A stretch of DNA of 64,000 bases from Epilithonimonas zeae (GTDB taxonomy: Bacteria > Bacteroidota > Bacteroidia > Flavobacteriales > Weeksellaceae). The translations under genes were made by a program, and so were the position numbers. Below, piece after piece: positions 35,719-44,369 of the stretch; within the stretch, counting starts at the first letter, position 1; each line of letters opens with the position of its first letter. The DNA lies in assembly GCF_023278365.1 (NCBI RefSeq), contig NZ_CP075338.1, positions 1,550,001-1,614,000 of the forward strand, given 5' to 3'. A model generated the notes under the pieces. That model was not told the DNA's origin and searched no databases. It saw only the letters and a list, made by a program, of their open reading frames with translations.

Positions 35719-36480
35719 TTAGTCTTTTATCAACTTAGTTTGTTTCTTGCTTCCGTCCTTGCTCTCAATTGTGAGAATATAGACTCCTTTTTTAAGTTCA
35801 GAAAGTCTGATTTCTTTTGATGCTATTGCGACAGTTTTGATATTTCTACCAGAAATATCAGCAATTGATACAGATTTCACTGCATCTGCATTGTCCAAAT
35901 AGATTACATCTTTGAAAGGATTTGGATATACTGCTGTTTCTTTTTTAGCAATATCAGAAGTTGCCAAGAATGGCGACTGCGTTAATTTGAAATCATCTAA
36001 AATAACATTATAATCCCCCGATGTCCATTGTCCGGAAACTCTGAATTTAAAATCTGCTCCAGATGGAACCGAACTTTGAGGAATAGATCCAGACCAAGTA
36101 GTACAAGCAATTACTGAATTGAGAGTAATAGTTCCTAAAGCGGTATAATTTTGACCGCCATCAATAGAATATTCTGCTTTCAAGGTTCCATTAACAGATC
36201 CTCCAGAATAGATGTGAGTTTTGTAAGCGAAGGAAATATCAATTTTACCACCGTTGGATAATGTAGAAGAATAGGTTGTTGATCCTGCAATTCCGCCGCT
36301 CCAAAAGTTTCTTGTCAAACCATAGCTTCCAGTACAAGGCGTAAGAACTTTGCTTGGGAAAAAGCTAACATTTGTAAAACCAGCTGGCGTAGATCCTGCT
36401 TCAAAACCTTCATTCAAATTGATTTGAGCTGATGAAAAAGCGGCTGTAATGAAGCCTAAAGATAATAGAATTTTTTTCAT
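35719..36480 (-). CDS. Secreted protein with type A T9SS sorting domain
   Basis: 253 residues. Signal peptide (1-18), then a beta-sandwich of about 150 residues (LNEGFEAGSTPAGFTNVSFFPS, DFKFRVSGQWTSGDYNVILDDFKL). This resembles a carbohydrate-binding or MAM-like jelly roll. The sorting domain starts at YPNPFKDVIYLDNADAVKSV and ends LKKGVYILTIESKDGSKKQTKLIKD. Surface or released cargo of the T9SS. No catalytic domain is visible. Confidence 0.85.
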   Translation of the reverse strand: MKKILLSLGFITAAFSSAQINLNEGFEAGSTPAGFTNVSFFPSKVLTPCTGSYGLTRNFWSGGIAGSTTYSSTLSNGGKIDISFAYKTHIYSGGSVNGTLKAEYSIDGGQNYTALGTITLNSVIACTTWSGSIPQSSVPSGADFKFRVSGQWTSGDYNVILDDFKLTQSPFLATSDIAKKETAVYPNPFKDVIYLDNADAVKSVSIADISGRNIKTVAIASKEIRLSELKKGVYILTIESKDGSKKQTKLIKD

Positions 36481-36517
36481 AGGTTAATTTTATATATACT
36501 AAATTGTTTTTTTGGCT

Positions 36518-36548
36518 AAAAAAGCCACCTAAAAAAGGTGGCTTCATT
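36518..36548 (-). terminator. Terminator of rpsA
   Basis: AAGCCACCT (36522-36530) pairs with AGGTGGCTT (36536-36544) downstream of the rpsA stop at 36571. Confidence 0.8.
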
Positions 36549-36570
36549 ATTTTAAAATGATTTAAGGCGA

Positions 36571-38367
36571 TTATTTACCTTCTTCCATTTTTCTTTTCAA
36601 TTCTGCTAATGCATCGATATCTCCAAGAGTTGATCTTTCTTCGTTGTTTGAAGAAGAAGCAACATTGCTTGATCTGTTAGAAGATTCTCTTACATTCTTT
36701 TTCTCCTCATCTCTGAAGATTCCTGTGTGAGAAACTACTACTCTCTTGAATTCTTTGTTGAACTCGATTACTTTGAATTGAGCTTCTTCTCCTTTTTTGA
36801 TTTTAGATCCGTCTTCCTTCTCTAATAATCTTGATGGGCAGAAAGCTTCAACCTCAGCATCTTCGAATTGTACAGAAGCACCTTTATCGTGCACTTCTAC
36901 AGCTTTTCCAGCGTGTACAGTTCCTTCAGCATATTTAGTTTCGAATTTATCCCAAGGATTTTCAGTCAATTGTTTGTGACCTAGAGACAATCTTCTTGCT
37001 TGAGTATCCAATTCTAATACTACAACATCTAATTTATCTCCAACTGCACAGAACTCAGATGGGTGTTTGATTTTCTTAGTCCAAGAAAGATCAGAGATGT
37101 AGATCAATCCATCGATTCCTTCTTCCAATTCTACGAAAACTCCGAAGTTTGTGAAGTTTCTTACAGTTCCAACGTGTTGAGAACCTACTGGATACTTAGC
37201 TTCGATATTTTCCCAAGGATCTTTGTTCAATTGCTTGATACCTAAAGAGATTTTTCTGTCTTCTCTATCCAAAGTAAGAACTTCTGCTTCTACTTCATCA
37301 CCAACTTTTACGAAATCTCCAGCGCTTCTCAAGTGAGTAGACCAAGACATTTCAGAAACGTGGATCAATCCTTCTACACCTGGAGCGATTTCTACAAATG
37401 CACCATAGTCAGCAAGAACTACTACTTTTCCTTTTACTTTGTCACCAACTTTCAGGTCAGCAGAAAGAGCATCCCAAGGATGAGCCTCTAATTGCTTCAT
37501 TCCCAATTGGATTCTTGTTTTCTCATCATCAAAATCAAGGATAACAACTTTTACAGTTTGTCCGTCTTCTAGGATTTCAGATGGGTGGTTCACTCTAGAC
37601 CAAGAAAGATCTGTAATGTGGATCAATCCATCAACACCTCCAAGATCTACGAATACACCGTAAGAAGTGATGTTCTTAACAGTACCTTCAAGAACTTGTC
37701 CTTTCTCCAATTGAGCGATGATTTCTTTTTTCTGACCTTCGATATCTGCTTCGATAAGCGCTTTGTGAGATACAACTACGTTTTTGAACTCTGGGTTGAT
37801 TTTCACAACTTTGAACTCCATAGTTTTACCTACAAACTGATCGTAATCTTTGATTGGCTTCACGTCGATTTGAGAACCTGGCAAGAATGCTTCGATTCCG
37901 TGTACATCAACGATCATACCTCCTTTAGTTCTAGATTTTACAAAACCGTTTACGATTTCTCCAGTTTCGTGAAGTTCGTTTACTCTATCCCAAGCTTTAA
38001 GCGTTCTAGCTTTTCTGTGAGATAATTGTAATTGTCCGGTTTTGTCTTCTCTTCTGTCAACCATTACTTCAACCTCATCGCCTACTTTAAGACCTTGGTT
38101 GTAACGGAATTCGTTAAGAGAAATAACACCTTCAGATTTGAAGTTGATATCTACGATAGCTTCTTTATCAGTCAATCTTACAACTTTACCAACAATGACG
38201 TCGTTATCTGTAAGATCATTAAGAGAACCATTATAGATTTCTTCCAATTCTTTCTTTTCGCTTCTGTCTTCTGCGTTAAGACCTGACTCGAAAGAATCCC
38301 AATCAAATTGTTCTGGTGCTACGTTTTGGTTCAAAAGAACCTCTGCTGAATTTGTCTCTTTTGACAT
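36571..38367 (-). CDS. rpsA: 30S ribosomal protein S1
   Basis: 598 residues with about six S1 OB-fold repeats, for example VVGKVVRLTDKEAIVDINFKSEG, GTVKNITSYGVFVDLGGVDGLIHITDLSW and KGKVVVLADYGAFVEIAPGVEGLIHVSEMSW. The acidic N-terminus (PEQFDWDSFESGLNAED) and Ser/Asn-rich tail are normal for Bacteroidota. It binds mRNA during initiation, which matters in organisms like this one with weak ribosome-binding sites. Confidence 0.95.
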   Translation of the reverse strand: MSKETNSAEVLLNQNVAPEQFDWDSFESGLNAEDRSEKKELEEIYNGSLNDLTDNDVIVGKVVRLTDKEAIVDINFKSEGVISLNEFRYNQGLKVGDEVEVMVDRREDKTGQLQLSHRKARTLKAWDRVNELHETGEIVNGFVKSRTKGGMIVDVHGIEAFLPGSQIDVKPIKDYDQFVGKTMEFKVVKINPEFKNVVVSHKALIEADIEGQKKEIIAQLEKGQVLEGTVKNITSYGVFVDLGGVDGLIHITDLSWSRVNHPSEILEDGQTVKVVILDFDDEKTRIQLGMKQLEAHPWDALSADLKVGDKVKGKVVVLADYGAFVEIAPGVEGLIHVSEMSWSTHLRSAGDFVKVGDEVEAEVLTLDREDRKISLGIKQLNKDPWENIEAKYPVGSQHVGTVRNFTNFGVFVELEEGIDGLIYISDLSWTKKIKHPSEFCAVGDKLDVVVLELDTQARRLSLGHKQLTENPWDKFETKYAEGTVHAGKAVEVHDKGASVQFEDAEVEAFCPSRLLEKEDGSKIKKGEEAQFKVIEFNKEFKRVVVSHTGIFRDEEKKNVRESSNRSSNVASSSNNEERSTLGDIDALAELKRKMEEGK

Positions 38368-38940
38368 TTTCTAATAAAATTTGTATTCCTATTTACTCAG
38401 ACTTTGGCTTTGCTGTGACTCCTGAAAAATACGGAAGATGTTAATTGTTAATGTTTTACTTCGCCCAAAGTGCGTTCACAAAAGCGGTGCAAAATTAAGC
38501 AAAATATTTGAACCTAGCAATAATTTTAAAGAAGTTGAAGTTAATTATAATCAATTGAAAATCAAATCATAATATTCAATTAATAGAAAACACCTTATGA
38601 GCAGTGATGATTAGTTTAATAACTCACACACAATAGCGATTTATTTAACTTTTAATAATAATTCAGAAAACAATCGTTTGTAAAAATGACTATTTAAATA
38701 TCTGTATTTTTTATAAAAAAAAGGCTAAACTATTTAAATCAAAAAACATTAAATAATTAAATTTCAACAATTTAAAAAAGTCAAACAAATACCTTTTTAA
38801 TCAACAGTTTAACATAAAAATAAAACTAAAACCCAAGTTAAATTTATCAACACATAAATACAAATTAAATAAAAAAAATCACAAATAAATATTAAATTTT
38901 CATTATATTTGAGTTACAACCGTTGAAAAAAAATAAACCT
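38368..38940. other. Divergent AT-rich region between rpsA and the curli-linked regulator
   Basis: About 570 bp with no gene. For rpsA a minus-strand -7 match TAATTTTG lies at 38490-38497, giving a leader of about 120 nt that could serve autoregulation. For the regulator a TATATTTG lies at 38904-38911. The middle 300 bp are very AT-rich and otherwise featureless. Confidence 0.6.
38904..38911 (+). promoter_or_regulatory. -7 promoter element of the LuxR-type regulator
   Basis: TATATTTG, 29 nt before the ATG at 38941. Confidence 0.55.
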
Positions 38941-39585
38941 ATGAAACCAAAATTAATTATTTTTGATGAACCTCTATTTTATACAGAAGGACTCTCCAAA
39001 CTGCTTACAGAAGGCGATATTTTCAGCAATGTAAGCATTTGTACCTCAACAGAAACACTTTACGAATGTATCAAAAATAGACCACCAGATTTTATTTTGT
39101 TAGGCGCTAACTCTCTCGTATTGACAGAAATGTATGTTTTAGTAGAAAATTTGGTTAACGAATACAAAGACATAAAAATTATTACTATTGGTAATTTTTA
39201 TGAAGTTTCAAAAATCAGAAAGCTTTTTGAGAAAGGAATCAAAAGTTATCTGGACACCAATTGTTGCTATGATGAATTTGTGAAATCTATTGAAGCGCTT
39301 AGTTCAGATCTTATTTACATTTGTGATTTTGCAAAAGAAAGAATGATGAACTTCATAAGTCACAAGCAGAATAACCAGAAAGATCACGCAGATTGTCTGA
39401 CTAAAAGAGAAATGGAAGTTCTAAAACTGATTTGTGATGGACTAAGTAGCAAACAAATTTGTGAAAAACTTTTTATCAGTATCAATACAGTAGAAACGCA
39501 CCGTAAAAAAATCCTCCTAAAACTGAATGTGAAAAATTCCGCAGGTGTTGTAAAATATGCTATCGAAAACCATATTATAGAATAA
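38941..39585 (+). CDS. LuxR-type regulator with degenerate receiver domain (CsgD-like position)
   Basis: 214 residues from the ATG at 38941; the earlier TTG is less likely. The N-terminal domain folds like a response-regulator receiver (KLIIFDEPLFYTEGLSKLL). G55 stands where the phosphoacceptor Asp should be (PDFILLG), and D105 replaces the conserved Lys (SYLDT), so phosphorylation is unlikely. The C-terminal NarL/LuxR helix-turn-helix is intact (LTKREMEVLKLICDGLSSKQICEKLFISINTVETHRKKI). It faces the curli operon tail-to-tail. E. coli CsgD, the curli activator, also has a non-canonical receiver, so it is a candidate curli regulator. Confidence 0.8.
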   Translation: MKPKLIIFDEPLFYTEGLSKLLTEGDIFSNVSICTSTETLYECIKNRPPDFILLGANSLVLTEMYVLVENLVNEYKDIKIITIGNFYEVSKIRKLFEKGIKSYLDTNCCYDEFVKSIEALSSDLIYICDFAKERMMNFISHKQNNQKDHADCLTKREMEVLKLICDGLSSKQICEKLFISINTVETHRKKILLKLNVKNSAGVVKYAIENHIIE

Positions 39586-39594
39586 TACAAAAAA

Positions 39595-39633
39595 AAAGAA
39601 TTTCAAACACCTTGTAAAGATTAGAAATTCTTT
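39595..39633 (+). terminator. Terminator of the LuxR-type regulator
   Basis: AAAGAATTTC (39595-39604) pairs with GAAATTCTTT (39624-39633) after the stop at 39585. Poly-A on the left would also serve minus-strand transcripts from the curli operon. Confidence 0.65.
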
Positions 39634-39738
39634 CCTACCACAAAAGTTTGCAATATATTTTTGACTTATTTCAAATTAATCTTTCTGATTATTTTTTTTC
39701 TTCACTTTTACTTTTTATTGTTGTCTCTTATGATATAA

Positions 39739-41244
39739 TCATTCATAATCAGGCATTTCCGCATTACTGAACAACGAAGTTCTTTCTAAATCGGTTCCGG
39801 AATTATTAATATCAATCGTTTCTACATTTCTCTGTGAAATACCATCGTTCGAAGTATTCGTAAAAATAATTTGTGCATTATTTGGCGAGAATCTTGGATC
39901 AACATCGTTGGTTCCGTTTGGTTTTTCACTTTCTGTAGAAATATCTCTCACAGTATTATCCATCAAATTATAAATAAAAATATGAGAATCCAATTGTCTG
40001 TAATTACCATCCTGATAACCTGAAACATCGTGTGTATAAACCAGATAATTACCATCAATAGAAAAATCCAAACCTCCGCTTCCTCCCGCAACTCCTGCTA
40101 GAACTGTTTTCATAACATTCCCCAACATATCTATTATATAAATCTTGGTATTATAACCATTGAAATCATTAGTTTTAAGCGCAATCTTACTTCCATCATA
40201 GCTCCAATCACATTCCGAAATCAAACTACCGTCTGGAGTTGTATAGATTAATTCTTGTCCGCTACCATCTTTGTTGATTCTGTAGAGTTTATCAAAATTG
40301 GCATAAATCAATTCTTTACCATTAGTTTTCCAAGTGAAATCTAATTCATAGCTATTAAATCCTCCAAGAGGAACACTTGTAACTTTGAAAACATCAGAAC
40401 CATCTGGTTTAGCTGTAAAAATATGTGTACTTCCTCCTTCTGTTCTTAGAAAAGCAATAAGTCCTGCATTATTATTTTTTCTTGGTCGCCAACTATTATT
40501 TGCAAGCGCGGTAAATTGGAAGCTATCTCCCCCATCATTACTGGAAACGATGTAAAGATTTCCCGATTGCTTTCTTACATAATGGAATCTATTCGCAGGA
40601 ATAGTGTTGGTTGTAAATTTACTTACTGCACTTAAAACCTCAGGATGAATATTATCGGAAACAGCAACTTGCCAAAAATAACTCACTCCGAATTTGAGAT
40701 CTTTCAAAGTATAATGTTTATCCAATAAATCCTTAACCTCCAGAACATCTGTATTAAGATTATTCTTAACAATCAATCTATATTTAAGAACATCAAGACT
40801 GTCGGGATCTGTAGAATTCCAAGTTAGTTCAACAGAAAGTGGCTGGTTTTCTGAGTTATCTATTGGACTTAGCAGTTCCGGAATTGTTGGCGAGGAATTA
40901 AGAGACTCATCATCTTCCATTTCGAAAACAATGGTTACCAATTGATTTTGAGTTTGAAAATTAATGCTGGTAAAATTTGCTAAATAACCAGAAAGTTCAG
41001 CTTTTACAGAGTAATTACCAATAGGAATATCTGAAATTTCAAATGTACCATCAGCAGCACTGAAAACGGTTTTTGTTGTAGGATTGGTGAGGATTTTCAC
41101 ATTAGCCAAAGGTTCATTACTTCCTCTTTTTACAACTTTCCCTTTTAAAACTCCTGTTTGAGTTTGTTCCACCAATTCTTCATTACAAGAAAATAAAAGC
41201 AAAGAAAAGATGATGAATATTGTGTTTTTTATAATTGTTTTCAT
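39739..41244 (-). CDS. Curli-operon lipoprotein: carboxypeptidase-regulatory-like, FnIII-like and beta-propeller domains
   Basis: 501 residues from the ATG at 41242-41244. The lipoprotein signal has its Cys in FSLLLFSCNEE. GVLKGKVVKRGSNEPLANVKILTNP...TFEISDIPIGNYSVKAELSGY is a carboxypeptidase-regulatory-like domain (residues ~28-95). ELLSPIDNSE...LTWNSTDPDSLDVLKYRLIV is a fibronectin-type module (~120-215). The rest reads as a TolB/WD40-like propeller (DFSIDGNYLVYTHDV, SYDGSKIALKTND, PRFSPNNAQIIFTN). It is the last gene of the curli unit, 10 nt after csgG. E. coli curli operons have no such gene. A role in docking or fibre anchoring is inferred. Confidence 0.75.
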   Translation of the reverse strand: MKTIIKNTIFIIFSLLLFSCNEELVEQTQTGVLKGKVVKRGSNEPLANVKILTNPTTKTVFSAADGTFEISDIPIGNYSVKAELSGYLANFTSINFQTQNQLVTIVFEMEDDESLNSSPTIPELLSPIDNSENQPLSVELTWNSTDPDSLDVLKYRLIVKNNLNTDVLEVKDLLDKHYTLKDLKFGVSYFWQVAVSDNIHPEVLSAVSKFTTNTIPANRFHYVRKQSGNLYIVSSNDGGDSFQFTALANNSWRPRKNNNAGLIAFLRTEGGSTHIFTAKPDGSDVFKVTSVPLGGFNSYELDFTWKTNGKELIYANFDKLYRINKDGSGQELIYTTPDGSLISECDWSYDGSKIALKTNDFNGYNTKIYIIDMLGNVMKTVLAGVAGGSGGLDFSIDGNYLVYTHDVSGYQDGNYRQLDSHIFIYNLMDNTVRDISTESEKPNGTNDVDPRFSPNNAQIIFTNTSNDGISQRNVETIDINNSGTDLERTSLFSNAEMPDYE

Positions 41245-41254
41245 GACAGACGTT

Positions 41255-42616
41255 TTACTTTTTTCCGATATAAAAATTAACTCCAAATGCAAACCGAATC
41301 GCTTGATCCTTCCTTTTGCCATTCGCAAAATCATCCCAAGTATCTTTGAAACCAAGATCATACTGAGAGGAAACTCTTAATGCAAAATTTTTATCCAGGA
41401 GATATTCCAATCCTCCACCTAATTGCGCTTTGTATAAATTTGACTTTCTGGAAGACATTGTTCCTCCGCCTGCATAGATAAAAGGCGTTAATTTATACTT
41501 TGGAAGAATCATAAATTCTAAATTAATTTCAGAGACAAAATAAGTTCTGGTAAATATATTTTCATTCTGAAGCTTGAGAATATTCGCATTCAGTTCCAGA
41601 TTGAGATGGTCATTGATAAAGTATTTGAATCCCATTTTTCCTCCAACATTCCAATTTGGATTTACATAATCTCCTTTGATCTGTTGTCCTTCAATATCAG
41701 CGAACAAAGCGAATTTTTGTCTGTAATTATTAGGAAATTTATTACCAATTACTTTCCCAGAATTGATTGTTTCTTCGCTATTATAATTATCAATCAAACT
41801 TTTATATTTAGCAACATCTTCAACTGCTTTTCCCCAGATTCCATCTCTTATTCCTTCTACAATTAATGATTTTACAGCTTTTTCAATAGCTTCGGTAACT
41901 GCTAATTGAACAGGTTCGTTTTGAGTAACACCAACTTCGGATTCTAAGAGTCTTTCCAAATCGATATATCGAAAGAAATTACCATTAACGCTAGTGGAAA
42001 GTATCGTTTTGGAAGTGTAAACCGTTTTCATAATCTCTCCATTGAGTGTAGAAACAGCTCTTAAATAAATTGTAATTCTATCCTGACGATATTGGGAAGA
42101 AGCTCCAATTCCAAAATATCTCGCTCCAATTCCTCCAGTCATTACATTACTATCATAAGAAATTACGCCACCTTCTAATAAAATCCCCGCATATAATAAT
42201 GGAGGCAAAGACTGAGTAGATTTATCTGTTTCCTTTAGATATTCTTGTCTTGTAGATCTTATGATTTGTCTTTCATTAAGGAGATTTGCGATATTTTCTC
42301 TTTCGATTGGCAAAAACCATTTGCTATCTTCCAAGGCTTTTATCAGAATCGTTGTTGTTCCTTGAGGAACTGCTGTGCTCCAGTTGCTTCCGTTTTCCGA
42401 AGGTTTATATTGCCCCGTCTGATCTCGGAATTTATAAACTCCAATCACAATTTTTTCCTTCGGTGGTGGTAGATTTTTGAGTTCAGTTGTGTAAGATGTT
42501 ATTTCACCTAAAGAAGATTTTTCACTATTGATAGGCAAATTGAATAACGTACTGCAACTTTGAAATAATGAAAGTACGAAAACACAAAGCCATTTAGTAT
42601 TAATATAAGTTTTCAT
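41255..42616 (-). CDS. csgG: Curli secretion channel CsgG with C-terminal barrel-like extension
   Basis: 453 residues against about 277 in E. coli. Lipoprotein signal ends LSLFQSC (Cys 21). The CsgG domain (~40-265) shows EKIVIGVYKFRDQTGQYKPS, TTTILIKALEDSKWFLPIERENIANLLNERQIIRSTRQEY, LLYAGILLEGGVISYDSN and a C-terminal helix. From ~285 the extra part alternates strands (NVGGKMGFKYFINDHLNLELNANIL, YKAQLGGGLEYLLDKNFALRVSSQYDL, IRFAFGVNFYIGKK), as in OmpA-like barrels. It forms the outer-membrane pore for curlin export; the extension's role is unknown. Gaps of 18 nt to csgF and 10 nt to the lipoprotein gene indicate an operon. Confidence 0.88.
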   Translation of the reverse strand: MKTYINTKWLCVFVLSLFQSCSTLFNLPINSEKSSLGEITSYTTELKNLPPPKEKIVIGVYKFRDQTGQYKPSENGSNWSTAVPQGTTTILIKALEDSKWFLPIERENIANLLNERQIIRSTRQEYLKETDKSTQSLPPLLYAGILLEGGVISYDSNVMTGGIGARYFGIGASSQYRQDRITIYLRAVSTLNGEIMKTVYTSKTILSTSVNGNFFRYIDLERLLESEVGVTQNEPVQLAVTEAIEKAVKSLIVEGIRDGIWGKAVEDVAKYKSLIDNYNSEETINSGKVIGNKFPNNYRQKFALFADIEGQQIKGDYVNPNWNVGGKMGFKYFINDHLNLELNANILKLQNENIFTRTYFVSEINLEFMILPKYKLTPFIYAGGGTMSSRKSNLYKAQLGGGLEYLLDKNFALRVSSQYDLGFKDTWDDFANGKRKDQAIRFAFGVNFYIGKK

Positions 42617-42634
42617 CAGATTTGGTTTTAATTT

Positions 42635-43045
42635 TTATTTCGGAATTACAATTTCTGTTTGTTCTCCGTTATTGGTATTCAAAATATTGATTAACAATCC
42701 TTGAGATGACTGTGTAACCTGCAAATACAACGAACCAAACATATAATTACCCGGAGTCAAAGGTCCACTCCCAAACTGATCTTCAAATAATTTTTGTGAT
42801 AACTGACTAAGTATTTGCCTGTTAAGACTTTCCGTGAAACTGTCCATAGAATTGAGACCATCAAGAAGATTTTTGTAACTATTTTCATTATCAAATGGAT
42901 TCTGTGCATTAGCCGAACTCAAAAGCCATTGATAATTAAAAGTATCGCCACCAAATGCGGGATTAATCGGTTTATAAACTAACTGTTGGGATTTCGCAAG
43001 GATTCCTCCAACAGTTAGTAAAATAAGAATAAATGCAGTTTTCAT
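42635..43045 (-). CDS. csgF: Curli assembly factor CsgF
   Basis: 136 residues with a signal peptide (1-19). The mature start QLVYKPINPAFGGDTFNYQWLLSSANAQN aligns with the CsgF motif NPNFGG...LLNSAQAQN that plugs into the CsgG pore. ESLNRQILSQLSQKLFEDQFG and the final beta strands LYLQVTQSSQGLLINILN also fit. It couples secretion to nucleation at the surface. It lies 11 nt downstream of csgE. Confidence 0.9.
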   Translation of the reverse strand: MKTAFILILLTVGGILAKSQQLVYKPINPAFGGDTFNYQWLLSSANAQNPFDNENSYKNLLDGLNSMDSFTESLNRQILSQLSQKLFEDQFGSGPLTPGNYMFGSLYLQVTQSSQGLLINILNTNNGEQTEIVIPK

Positions 43046-43056
43046 CTTGTGTGTTT

Positions 43057-43788
43057 TTAGAATAAGAATTCGTTATTAATAAGACTTTTTTTAATGTTGT
43101 AATCTTTGATGTACCTAAAAGTCATTACAAGTTGCTCTTTCTGATAATCCTCATTAGGATTGGTCATAAAACTGTAAATTGTTTTATCATCAATTACGAT
43201 ATTAATTTGTCCGTTATTTCCTCTGGAAGGTAATTCTGAGATGACAATGGTATTATTAATTTTATCCGGCATCTGGCTGTATTGGAGATAGAAAGCATCA
43301 TAAAAATCCCTTCCGACTTTGGTTTTGGTTTCATCTATTGTAAGTCCATTCAATTCAAATGATTCGGTTTCTTCTGCTTTACTGAGGTTTTTTCGGAAAG
43401 AATCATCATTAATATTAAGACTATCTTTTGCAATGAGTTTTTGTGTTTGCTCATCTCGGATGTACAGGAAGGCTTTTAGTGCATCTTTATCATTTAGATT
43501 AACACTAATTTCAGAAAGTTTTTTAGTTTCATTGGGATTAATAGAGAATTTGCCGCTTTGTTTGTTGTTGGAAAGATTGCCGCTTTTTCCTTTTTTGATT
43601 GAAACCAAAAAATAATTCAGTTCCTGAAAAATGGAAGAATTATTAGTAACTGTTGCATTCAGTTTCAACTGTCCTTCTATGTCTTTGCTTTCTATTTTTG
43701 CTATAATTTTTTTCTCATCTTGCCCTTTGATTTTTAGAATAGGAAAGCAAATCGCTGTAAGAAACATTAGAATATATAAATTTTTCAT
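43057..43788 (-). CDS. csgE: CsgE fused to an N-terminal CsgC/CsgH-like domain
   Basis: 243 residues from the ATG at 43786-43788; a TTG two codons upstream is possible. After the signal peptide (~22) comes a ~100-residue beta domain (25-127). Its core LNYFLVSIKKGKSGNLSNNKQSG..., SINPNETKKLSEISVNLN and KAFLYIRDEQTQKL line up with E. coli CsgC (RVQILSLREGSSGQSQTKQE, LPANQPIALTKLSLNI). The CsgE domain follows (143-243), with FELNGLTIDETKTKVGRDFYDAF, TIVISELPSRGNNGQINIVIDDKTIY and FRYIKDY. CsgE caps CsgG and selects curlin; CsgC/H stops premature amyloid formation. One polypeptide may do both. The alignment is by eye. Confidence 0.8.
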   Translation of the reverse strand: MKNLYILMFLTAICFPILKIKGQDEKKIIAKIESKDIEGQLKLNATVTNNSSIFQELNYFLVSIKKGKSGNLSNNKQSGKFSINPNETKKLSEISVNLNDKDALKAFLYIRDEQTQKLIAKDSLNINDDSFRKNLSKAEETESFELNGLTIDETKTKVGRDFYDAFYLQYSQMPDKINNTIVISELPSRGNNGQINIVIDDKTIYSFMTNPNEDYQKEQLVMTFRYIKDYNIKKSLINNEFLF

Positions 43789-43799
43789 CTTCAATAATT

Positions 43800-44204
43800 T
43801 TAGTAGTTTCTCATAAAAATGATCTTATTATCACCTTTGACGGTAAGTTTCATATTTTCAGAAATACTGTTACTGCCTGTGACATCTATAATATTATTAA
43901 ACCCATGAGTTGTAATGGAAGTTTTAAGCTCTGTTTCTGTAAAAGAATTATTGTAGAAAAGTCTGTTATAATCTCCAATCTGTTGTAATATAATATTGGT
44001 TCTATCATTGAGATAAAGCTCAGCATTATTAGAATTACCAATCTGTAATGTAGAAGAATAGGATTTAGAATTTAGGTCTTGCTTAGTAATGATATCTATA
44101 ACATTATTACTATTAATCTGTCCCCAGTTAATCTCCTGCGAAATAGCCGCTGTTGAAAAAAAAACAAGAACTAAATAAAATAATATGACAACTATTCTCC
44201 TCAT
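43800..44204 (-). CDS. csgB: Minor curlin-like subunit (CsgB-like)
   Basis: 134 residues with a signal peptide (1-22, TAAISQ). It has only a few curlin-type repeats (STLQIGNSNNAELYLNDRTN, IILQQIGDYNRLFYNN) among degenerate ones (HGFNNIIDVTGSN). E. coli CsgB is a nucleator with less regular repeats than CsgA; the gene order next to csgE and the poor repeats suggest the same role. It is 11 nt upstream of csgE. Confidence 0.7.
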   Translation of the reverse strand: MRRIVVILFYLVLVFFSTAAISQEINWGQINSNNVIDIITKQDLNSKSYSSTLQIGNSNNAELYLNDRTNIILQQIGDYNRLFYNNSFTETELKTSITTHGFNNIIDVTGSNSISENMKLTVKGDNKIIFMRNY

Positions 44205-44308
44205 CTTTTTTTTATAAAGTTACACTAGCAAGTAATGGCAAAAAACACGGTTAGTTGGTAAAGATTAAAAATCATGGTTTTCCGTTAGTCTTAATTCAAA
44301 AAACAAAA

Positions 44309-44336
44309 AATAGGAGAAACCTCAACTTCTCCTATT
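44309..44336 (-). terminator. Hairpin between the two curlin genes (terminator or attenuator)
   Basis: AATAGGAGAA (44309-44318) and TTCTCCTATT (44327-44336) form a perfect 10-bp stem. On the minus strand it is followed by a T-rich stretch. Transcripts from csgA that pass it would continue into csgB-E-F-G. Confidence 0.8.
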
Positions 44337-44369
44337 CTTTTTACATAATTAAAAACAAGACAACTGTAA

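Noticed and set aside
36571-38286. Plus-strand open frames opposite rpsA
   Set aside because: They are shadows of the six S1 repeats on the minus strand, with no start signals or family likeness.
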